Shown here piece after piece: positions 41,913 through 47,615 of a stretch of 64,000 bases of DNA. Below the pieces are notes generated by a model. It worked only from the letters and a program-made list of their open reading frames with translations, made no database searches and was not told where the DNA came from. Source of the stretch: Bin87 sp963663945 (GTDB lineage Bacteria; Chloroflexota; Dehalococcoidia; Lucifugimonadales; UBA3495); assembly GCA_963663945.1 (NCBI GenBank), contig OY760687.1, positions 1,364,001 through 1,428,000 on the forward strand, written 5' to 3'. Made by a program: the position numbers and the translations under genes. The stretch's first letter is position 1, and each line of letters starts with the position of its first letter.

Positions 41913-43489
41913 CCGTATCCAATACTGCGAACTCCGCCATTCAGGGCGATTTCGGCGGCGTCCGCTCCCCCTATGGGACTGTCCTCCGGCGTGGGGATGG
42001 TATAGACAATAGTTGCTCCGCCGGGCCGCACCAGCACCTCTTTGACGAATGACCGCACGAAGGATTTGGTCTCGGTTAGTTCGCCGGTTTTGAGGAACTC
42101 GCTCATGTCCTTGGCAAAGGCGGCGATGATGTCGGCGCTGTCCAGCAGTTCTCTCCGCTGGGACAGGACGGCCCGGGCTTCCTCGGCGGCGGCTTCCAGT
42201 TGCTCCCGGCGGTGGCGGTGTTCCAGGATGCGCTCCGAGGCGTCGGCCATGTCCAGGTCGGTGCTCTCCACGAAATGCCAGATGCGGTCCAGCTTCCGCT
42301 TGACCTCCTCCAACTCGGCCTCGATGGTCTCCAGGTTCTGCCGCTGTTCCCGGGCCAGCCCGTCCATCTCCTCGTCCACCAGTTTCACCAGGTCTCGGAC
42401 GTTGGACTCGGTGAGGATGTTGTCCCGGAGGTTGGAGACGATGATCTCCTCGAAGTTCTTGGCGTTGAGCCTGGGGGTATCGCAGGTCCCGCTGCCCTGC
42501 TTGAGCAGGGACTGGCAGACGTAGTAGGTGTACTTGCCGCTCTTGGCTTCGGCGGCGGTGAGGGCCTTGCCGCAGGTCTCGCACTTGGCCAGGCCGCTGA
42601 GCAGGTAGGGGCTGGCGGCGCGGCGGGGGTGGGTGACCCTGGGCGCCCGTGCCTCCATCAGCCTTCTGGCCCGGTCGAACTCGTCGGTTGACACGATGGC
42701 GGGAAAGGCATCCTCCACCCGCACCGGCTCCTGGCCGTCCCGGGCCTTCTGACCCCAGACTAGGGTGCCGGTGTAGGCTTCGTTGGTGAGCAGCTTGTGG
42801 ACGGTGGTCTTGCGCCACTGCTTGCCCTTGGGGGAGGGGATGCCCTCGGAGTTAAAGGTCTTGAGGATGTCCAGGGAGGTCCGGCCCTGGAGGGTGAGGT
42901 CGAAGATGCGGCGGACCACGGCGTCGTGGGGCGGGTTGAGTTCCAGCCTGGGGCGCTTCTTGGCCCCGTCCTGGACGTAGACCCGCTGGTAGCCGTAGGG
43001 GGCGCTGGCATTCATCCAGAAGCCCCGGGAGGCGGCCTCGCGCATTCCCCGCGTCACTTCTTGCGCAAGATTTTCGCTATAAAATTCGTCCACGGACTCG
43101 ATGATGGCCTCCATGAGCTTGCCGGTGGGAGTGTCGTCGGCGTGCTCGGTGATGGAGACCACACGAATGCCTTTGCGCCTGAGCATGGACTTGAAGGCGA
43201 CGGCGTGCTCCCGCTTGCGGGTGAACCTCGAAAACTTCCAGACCAAGATTTCCTGGAAGGGAGAGTCGGGCTTGCTGGCCTCGTCCAGCATCTTGCGGAA
43301 CTGAGGCCTGTCTGCGATCCGGCCGCTCTCGGCCTCGTCCACGTACTCGCGGACCACCAGGTAGCCGTTCTTCTCGGCGTAGTCCCTGAGCGCCCGGAGT
43401 TGGGCGGCCACGGAGAGGTCCACGTCCTGGCGGTCGCTGGACACCCGGGCGTACAACGCCACGGGGGCCAGGTCGGTGTTCTTACTCAT
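41843..43489 (-). CDS. Large serine recombinase (element integrase)
   Basis: 548 residues from ATG 43489 (site AAGGAGGACAC). Resolvase domain with catalytic serine in VALYARVSSDRQ, LVWKFSRFTRKREHAV and the R-x-x-x-R helix region; recombinase domain (ASAPYGYQRVYV, WRKTTVHKLLTNEAYTGTLVWG); zinc ribbon CETCGKALTAAEAKSG...YYVCQSLLKQGSGTC; coiled coil of about 430-490 (LETIEAELEEVKRKLDRIWH). The last ~21 residues (GPCGDRTHDTRIKSPVLCQL) are encoded by antisense tRNA-Lys. Such enzymes integrate phages and ICEs between attP and attB. The gene at the tRNA edge is the best integrase candidate for the region to its right. Confidence 0.92.
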   Translation of the reverse strand: MSKNTDLAPVALYARVSSDRQDVDLSVAAQLRALRDYAEKNGYLVVREYVDEAESGRIADRPQFRKMLDEASKPDSPFQEILVWKFSRFTRKREHAVAFKSMLRRKGIRVVSITEHADDTPTGKLMEAIIESVDEFYSENLAQEVTRGMREAASRGFWMNASAPYGYQRVYVQDGAKKRPRLELNPPHDAVVRRIFDLTLQGRTSLDILKTFNSEGIPSPKGKQWRKTTVHKLLTNEAYTGTLVWGQKARDGQEPVRVEDAFPAIVSTDEFDRARRLMEARAPRVTHPRRAASPYLLSGLAKCETCGKALTAAEAKSGKYTYYVCQSLLKQGSGTCDTPRLNAKNFEEIIVSNLRDNILTESNVRDLVKLVDEEMDGLAREQRQNLETIEAELEEVKRKLDRIWHFVESTDLDMADASERILEHRHRREQLEAAAEEARAVLSQRRELLDSADIIAAFAKDMSEFLKTGELTETKSFVRSFVKEVLVRPGGATIVYTIPTPEDSPIGGADAAEIALNGGVRSIGYGGGPCGDRTHDTRIKSPVLCQLS

Positions 43490-43506
43490 CGCTGTGTCCT
43501 CCTTGA

Positions 43507-43728
43507 TCATCTTCCGGTTCGATCATCTTCCGGTTCAGTCCGGCGGGAGCGCAGCCGTTCCAGGCGTTGCTCACGGCGCAGTTCCCTCTCTTCCATGTAC
43601 AGCCGGAGGGCTTCGCGCACCAGCTCGCTCATGTCGCGGCCCTCTTCAGCCTTCACCCGCTGCACTTGGTCGAACATCTCCGGGGGCAGGGAGAAGGTGA
43701 TGGTCCTGGATTTCCGGCGTGGTGGCAT
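43507..43728 (-). CDS. Ribbon-helix-helix (CopG-like) DNA-binding protein
   Basis: 73 residues. The start RRKSRTITFSLPPEMFDQVQ is the RHH beta strand and first helix, and GRDMSELVREALRLYME is the second helix; the C-terminus is charged. It is encoded directly upstream of the recombinase (18-bp gap to its ATG), so it probably regulates recombinase expression. An inverted repeat lies 24 bp upstream of its start. Confidence 0.85.
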   Translation of the reverse strand: MPPRRKSRTITFSLPPEMFDQVQRVKAEEGRDMSELVREALRLYMEERELRREQRLERLRSRRTEPEDDRTGR

Positions 43729-43752
43729 GGTCTCTCTTTTTTGCCTGCTGTT

Positions 43753-43775
43753 ATAATAGTTTGTCTTACTATTAT
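43753..43775. promoter_or_regulatory. Inverted repeat ATAATAGT-N7-ACTATTAT, probable operator
   Basis: Perfect 8-bp arms (43753-43760 and 43768-43775) around ttgtctt. AT-rich, overlapping TATAAT-like sequences just upstream of the RHH/recombinase genes. Short symmetrical sites of this kind are typical RHH dimer targets, so autoregulation is likely. Confidence 0.55.
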
Positions 43776-43798
43776 TATCGGCTGTCCGGCCCAGCCCG

Positions 43799-44725
43799 TC
43801 AAGGCGCGGCGGTCACCGCCCTGGGGTGGTTCCGGCGATAAGACTGCGAAGCCTGCCGGTCCAACTGCCGCTCCAAAACCCTGCGATCCTCCCAGGGCAC
43901 CGCCACGACGATCACCTTGGCCAGGTGTCCCTTCCAGTGAACGGGCGTGGCTATGGCGGCGATGCCGTCTCCCTCGTCATACTCCGGCCCGCCGCTGTGG
44001 GCCGCTTCCTCGGCCAATGACCCGGCGGGGATGGGCCGGCGCTGGTTGGGCATCCCGCCCCGCCAGCCGCCCAGCAGCCGGGACCGGCGGGGCCTGAACC
44101 CCGCCGTCCGTTTCACCACCTTGGCCCACAGCACCGGCGGCTCCGTCCAGACCGCCGGGTCGCCCTGTTCCTGCCGCTCGTACAGGACCACCATCAGGGG
44201 TTGGTCCCGCAGCACCTCGGCCAACCGCAGGGACACCGAGGCGTAGGCGCAGCCGAAGACATCGTGCAGTGCCGCAACGTCCAGCCCGCTGGCCTGGGCG
44301 TAGGGGATGAAGATGTCCGGCTGCATCAGCGCCGCCGCCGCAAAGCGGTCGGCCTGGGGACACACGCTTCGGTCCCACGGGCCGCTGGAATCGGCTTCGG
44401 ACAGGTTCTCCACGATGATCTCGTACAGCTCGTGGAGCACGGTCTGGGCCTTGGCGCCCTCCCACAGGTCCTCCCGGTGGTAGATGTGGTACTCGCCCCC
44501 GGGCTGTCCGACGTGGGCGCCCTTCAACCCCTCCATCTGTTCCTCCCGCACGGTGCCGAACTCGGCCCGCTCTGCCAGGGCGGTCAACTCCCCCAGGGAG
44601 GGACGGGCCGACAGCCCGAAGTGGTCTACGAACCTGGCGGCCATTGCCTCCGGGTCAAGGAGTTTGCCGGATGTGTGCTCGTCCAGCAGGTGGCGGCAGA
44701 AGCCGCTCAGGGTCTTCGTCATCAT
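43799..44725 (-). CDS. ImmA/IrrE-like putative metallopeptidase
   Basis: 308 residues. VLHELYEIIVENLSE followed by CPQADRFAAAALMQPDIF aligns with the ImmA/IrrE pattern 'HExxH ... E/xxAxxFAaxLLmP', but the second zinc histidine is Glu here (HELYE), so a normal HExxH site is missing. The C-terminal 150 residues are an added region with RRSRLLGGWRGG. It overlaps the XRE gene stop by 4 bp (ATGA). XRE-ImmA pairs control the excision genes of ICEBs1-type elements by cleaving the repressor. Whether this variant is an active protease is doubtful. Confidence 0.65.
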   Translation of the reverse strand: MMTKTLSGFCRHLLDEHTSGKLLDPEAMAARFVDHFGLSARPSLGELTALAERAEFGTVREEQMEGLKGAHVGQPGGEYHIYHREDLWEGAKAQTVLHELYEIIVENLSEADSSGPWDRSVCPQADRFAAAALMQPDIFIPYAQASGLDVAALHDVFGCAYASVSLRLAEVLRDQPLMVVLYERQEQGDPAVWTEPPVLWAKVVKRTAGFRPRRSRLLGGWRGGMPNQRRPIPAGSLAEEAAHSGGPEYDEGDGIAAIATPVHWKGHLAKVIVVAVPWEDRRVLERQLDRQASQSYRRNHPRAVTAAP

Positions 44726-45162
44726 TCCAGCAGCCTCTTGCCGGTGAACTTCTCGTACATCTCCACGATGAACCGCTTGGCGCTCAGGGTCAGGGGGCCG
44801 TCGGGTCGGGTGCCCACGCGGAAGGCCGGGTCGTCCAGCACGAAGCGGTAGGCCCTTTCCACGTCCTGGGCCTCGTCGCCGTAGGGGTCGGGCTGCGGCC
44901 CGTGGCCGGCCCGATGGAGCAACCGCTGGACGTCCACTCGGTAAAGTTCGGCCAGCTTGCGGACCACGTTGGCGCCGGGCTGTTTATCCCCCCTCTCGAT
45001 CTGGGACAGGTAGGAACTGGACACCCCGGTGCGCCGGGTCACCTCCCGGAGGCTCACCCGGCCCCGCAGCCGCTTGAGCAGGGCGCCGATCTCCTCGTAG
45101 TCCTCCGCTACCGGCTGTTGCTCAACTTCCAGGTTGTCCTCTGGTTGGTCCATGATTGCCAC
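44722..45162 (-). CDS. XRE family transcriptional regulator
   Basis: 146 residues (ATG 45162; ATG 45153 also possible). The helix-turn-helix SLREVTRRTGVSSSYLSQIERGDKQPGANVVRKLAELYRVD covers residues about 36-77. The C-terminal part (ERAYRFVLDDPAFRVGTRPDGPL) is family-specific. It pairs with the ImmA-like gene and faces the divergent small-HTH cassette across an operator-rich gap, which fits a master repressor of the element. Confidence 0.88.
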   Translation of the reverse strand: MAIMDQPEDNLEVEQQPVAEDYEEIGALLKRLRGRVSLREVTRRTGVSSSYLSQIERGDKQPGANVVRKLAELYRVDVQRLLHRAGHGPQPDPYGDEAQDVERAYRFVLDDPAFRVGTRPDGPLTLSAKRFIVEMYEKFTGKRLLE

Positions 45163-45189
45163 TCCCCGTCGTCGGTGTTGGGGTAGAAC

Positions 45190-45265
45190 AGGTGTTACGT
45201 TTCTGCGGGTTGATTGTTACATAACAGTAAACACTTTGTCCAGATGGGCCGGTAAACACTTCCTT
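45190..45265. promoter_or_regulatory. Divergent operator region of the element regulator
   Basis: Contains the palindrome TGTTACATAACA (45215-45226), directly followed by GTAAACACTT (45227-45236) and a second GTAAACACTT (45252-45261) at 25-bp spacing, with the inverse-type GTGTTACG at 45192-45199. The half-site G-T-(A)-A-C-A-C repeats in both directions. It lies between the minus-strand XRE gene and the plus-strand cassette, so it is the likely binding site set of the XRE repressor. Confidence 0.6.
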
Positions 45266-45406
45266 TACGTTGCACGTTCCGGCGGGTGATTGCTACACTC
45301 AGACGCGCAGAACGGGATATCTAAAGCCCAGGCCGAGTATAACCCACCGGCACCCGCCGGGCTACCCCCGGAGGCTCAGGCCGGACGACAGCGAGAGACG
45401 CAGTCC

Positions 45407-45589
45407 TTGAGCAAGCAGCGAAAACTCACCAGAAACCAGGAGCGCCAGCGCATGGAAGGGCTGCGCGTCCTGGCCCGCATCATCGCCCGCCACTACCTGG
45501 AACATCCCGAGGCGTATCCGGTTGCCGCCGACCCCGACATCGGGGCTGACGGCAACCGGCGTCCGGGGCAGAAGGAGGACCAGCCGTGA
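45407..45589 (+). CDS. Small hypothetical protein
   Basis: 60 residues if started at TTG 45407 (the frame is open from 45290; ATG 45452 is a third choice). Sequence LSKQRKLTRNQERQRMEGLR then VLARIIARHYLEHPEAYP, a basic amphipathic helix pair. No family recognised. The stop overlaps the GTG of the next gene (GTGA), so it belongs to the same operon as the HTH cassette. Confidence 0.45.
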   Translation: MSKQRKLTRNQERQRMEGLRVLARIIARHYLEHPEAYPVAADPDIGADGNRRPGQKEDQP

Positions 45590-45828
45590 AGCGCACCAAG
45601 CCCGTCTTCCGGGCCCGGCTGCACCAGCGCAAAGCCTGGGAGCTGCTCAACGTGCTCAACATGAGCCAGAACGATCTGTCCCGGCGCATTGGCCGGTCCC
45701 CGGGTTTCGTCTCCGACATCTTCAACGGCCGGCGCTTCGCCTCCGGCGAGACCCGCCAGCTATTCATGGACGCCCTGGGCGTCACCCGCTTCGATGACCT
45801 TTTCATCCTGGAGGAGATCGATGACTGA
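45586..45828 (+). CDS. XRE-type HTH protein
   Basis: 80 residues, GTG start coupled to the previous stop. Helix-turn-helix LLNVLNMSQNDLSRRIGRSPGFVSDIFNGRRFASGETRQLFMDALGVT spans almost the whole protein, giving a Cro-like single-domain regulator. The next gene starts at ATG 45821 inside its last codons. It is the first of five consecutive small HTH genes. Confidence 0.75.
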   Translation: MKRTKPVFRARLHQRKAWELLNVLNMSQNDLSRRIGRSPGFVSDIFNGRRFASGETRQLFMDALGVTRFDDLFILEEIDD

Positions 45829-46117
45829 GGAACGCCAACCGCCCGGCTACCGGATGGTCCCGCCGGGCGTCGCCCTGATGCCCGAGGACTTCCCCCGGCG
45901 GCTGGAGGCTCTCAAGGAGCTGACCGGTCTCACCTGGGAGGGGATGGCCGACGCCCTGGGGGTGGACCCCCGCCAGCTGTTGCGCTGGCGCACGCAGGGC
46001 GGCGAACCGAACGGCGGGGCCATGCTGGCCCTGGTGCGACTCGCGGTGCGGGTGCCGGGTGGGTTGGCCCTGCTCCTGGACGAGGATCTGACCGTGATTT
46101 ACAGACCGAGGAGGTAA
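45821..46117 (+). CDS. Small HTH paralogue 1 of the P-x-DF family
   Basis: 98 residues. MPEDFPRRLEALKELTGLTW begins a helix-turn-helix (GLTWEGMADALGVDPRQLLRW), followed by PNGGAMLALVRLAVRVPGG and a short tail. The next three genes share this frame: P-x-D-F, R-L, G-[LV]-[ST]-[WL], R-W and P-G-G at the same spacing. DNA binding is likely; the target is unknown. Overlaps the preceding gene by 8 bp. Confidence 0.65.
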   Translation: MTEERQPPGYRMVPPGVALMPEDFPRRLEALKELTGLTWEGMADALGVDPRQLLRWRTQGGEPNGGAMLALVRLAVRVPGGLALLLDEDLTVIYRPRR

Positions 46118-46121
46118 CTGC

Positions 46122-46439
46122 ATGACGTTGGCAGACCGCACACCCTTGGCAGACTTCTGTCCGCCGCCCTGGCCCGAGGACTTCGGGCGGCGCTTGGAGG
46201 CCCTGAAGGTCCTGGCCGGACTGACCTGGCAGGAGATGGCCGGGCTGCTGGGCGTGACCGACCGGGCCATCCTGCTGTGGCGGCGGGGCGAGCGGAAGCC
46301 CTCCGCCGCCAATATCCTGGCGCTCACCGAGCTGGCCCGCAGCATCCCCGGCGGGACCGAGGTGTTGTGCCAGGGCGACGCCGGTGCCTTGACCCTATGG
46401 GTCAGGGGAGGGGAAGACGGTGGCGAGATTGGTAGGTAG
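46122..46439 (+). CDS. Small HTH paralogue 2 of the P-x-DF family
   Basis: 105 residues. WPEDFGRRLEALKVLAGLTW, then QEMAGLLGVTDRAILLWRRG as the helix-turn-helix, ARSIPGGTEVL and an extra acidic C-terminal stretch. Clearly a duplicate of the gene before it (LEALK-x-L-x-GLTW identical). Starts 4 bp after it. Confidence 0.65.
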   Translation: MTLADRTPLADFCPPPWPEDFGRRLEALKVLAGLTWQEMAGLLGVTDRAILLWRRGERKPSAANILALTELARSIPGGTEVLCQGDAGALTLWVRGGEDGGEIGR

Positions 46440-46725
46440 GCACGTGAGCGGAGCGGAGCGGGACAGGTTCTTGCGGTTCCCCGCCCCGTCCTTGCCCCAG
46501 GATTTCCCCCTGCGGCTGGCTCGGCTGGAGGATCGCTCCGGCGTGTCGCTGGAAGAGATGGCCCTGGGCGCCCGATTTCCCGCCCGTCGGGGATCCCTGT
46601 GGCGCATCGGGCGGCCACCCAGCGATGACGAGCTGCGGGCCATCGTGGAGTTCGCCTGCTCCGTGCCCGGCGGTGTTGCCGTGCTGCTGCTGGACGCATC
46701 CCAGACGTGGCCCGTGCGGGAGTAA
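46420..46725 (+). CDS. Small HTH paralogue 3 of the P-x-DF family
   Basis: 101 residues from GTG 46420, overlapping the previous gene by 20 bp; a GTG at 46444 would remove the overlap. LPQDFPLRLARLEDRSGVSL, then EEMALGARF and SVPGGVAVLLLDA. It is more diverged in the recognition-helix region (ARFPARRGSLWRIG) than paralogues 1 and 2, so the DNA target has probably changed. Confidence 0.55.
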   Translation: MARLVGRHVSGAERDRFLRFPAPSLPQDFPLRLARLEDRSGVSLEEMALGARFPARRGSLWRIGRPPSDDELRAIVEFACSVPGGVAVLLLDASQTWPVRE

Positions 46726-46733
46726 ATAGTCCT

Positions 46734-47057
46734 ATGGGCCGCCGCCAGCAGTGGGTCTATCACATCGAGCCGGAGGAATTCCCCCCGGACTTCCCGGACC
46801 GGCTGGATACCTTCCGGCAGGCCGCCGGATTGACCTGGCGGGGACTGGCCCGGCGGCTCAAGGTCAACGCCCGCACCGTGTGGCGGTGGAAGGCCGGGGC
46901 CACCCCGGGTTCCGGCCACCTGGTTTCCCTGTTCACCCTGGCCGCCGGCATGGGACTGCTGCACCTGCTGCTGCCGGAGGTGGAGGAACAGGAGCCGCGC
47001 ACATTGGTGCAAAGGCCACGGAAAGCAGTTGACGCCAAGCTGGGAAGGAATCACTAA
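46734..47057 (+). CDS. Small HTH paralogue 4 of the P-x-DF family
   Basis: 107 residues from ATG 46734 (frame open a little upstream). FPPDFPDRLDTFRQAAGLTW, then RGLARRLKVNARTVWRWKAG as helix-turn-helix; the C-terminal PGG is lost (AAGMGLLHLLLPEVEE). Last gene of the cassette. After it the region breaks up into insertion-sequence fragments. Confidence 0.6.
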   Translation: MGRRQQWVYHIEPEEFPPDFPDRLDTFRQAAGLTWRGLARRLKVNARTVWRWKAGATPGSGHLVSLFTLAAGMGLLHLLLPEVEEQEPRTLVQRPRKAVDAKLGRNH

Positions 47058-47094
47058 GCCCAAATCCACCGAAGGGATGCGGTGGGACTAGTAC

Positions 47095-47331
47095 TCAGTC
47101 AACGTTGGAAAGGCAGGGGTAGAAGCGATGGAGTGTGGTCCTGGCGTCGTCGGTCCCGAAGCGCCAGTTGATGGGGATGCGCGCGGCGTTGCGTCGGGTC
47201 TCGTAGGCGGTGATGGCACGTTGCAGGGCGTCGGCGTCGGGGTTTCTCCCCTTGAGACAGGCGCGGCTCAACGCGCTGAACTCAATCTCCGCCATGTTCA
47301 GCCAGCTGGCGTGCTTGCGGAGCGTGGGTTG
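47095..47331 (-). pseudogene. IS630 family transposase fragment (C-terminal)
   Basis: About 78 codons in one frame: RKHASWLNMAEIEFSALSRACLKGR, then ALQRAITAYETRRNAARIPINWRF and the final WRFGTDDARTTLHRFYP. This is the last part of an IS630 DDE transposase (the conserved final Glu in MAEIE and the W-x-F-T/G-T-D-D-A-R end). The N-terminal two thirds are missing, so the copy is dead. Confidence 0.8.
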
Positions 47332-47347
47332 CGCCTAAAATGGGGCA

Positions 47348-47452
47348 ATGACCAAAGCGAAAGACCCCAAGCCCCCGCGTTCCAAGCGTGCGGGCCCGGC
47401 CACCAGGACCAATCCCACCACCGGCGGTTTCCAGATCTCCGATAAGCTCTAA
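47348..47452 (+). pseudogene. Short remnant, probably IS5-type transposase N-terminus
   Basis: 34 codons, MTKAKDPKPPRSKRAGPATR then TNPTTGGFQISDKL and stop. The basic start followed by a 'F-x-I-S-D-x-L' is the beginning of IS5/IS427-like transposases (normally continuing W-x-x-x-x-P-L-L-P). The rest is absent. The ~160 bp after it hold nothing I can name. Confidence 0.4.
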
Positions 47453-47615
47453 CTGGCGTTTACAATCGGCATTGGATAGTGTTTAATGGACAAATGGAAA
47501 AGAATCGACGCCGCGCAGGGTCCATCGCGCCGGCGGTGGCATCCGAGCAAGCGTAACACGACACTCCGCATACGGCGGCAGACCTGTTCTCCTTCCATGA
47601 GGCCGAGGTAGCAAG

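Noticed and set aside
43507..45162. Toxin-antitoxin module (RHH plus neighbour)
   Set aside because: The RHH gene's neighbours are a recombinase and an ImmA-like protein; no RelE/ParE/PIN-type toxin is present.
45190..45300. CRISPR-like direct repeats near 45.2 kb
   Set aside because: Only two 10-bp copies with a 25-bp period and symmetric half-sites; it is an operator cluster. No CRISPR array or cas gene is seen in the window.
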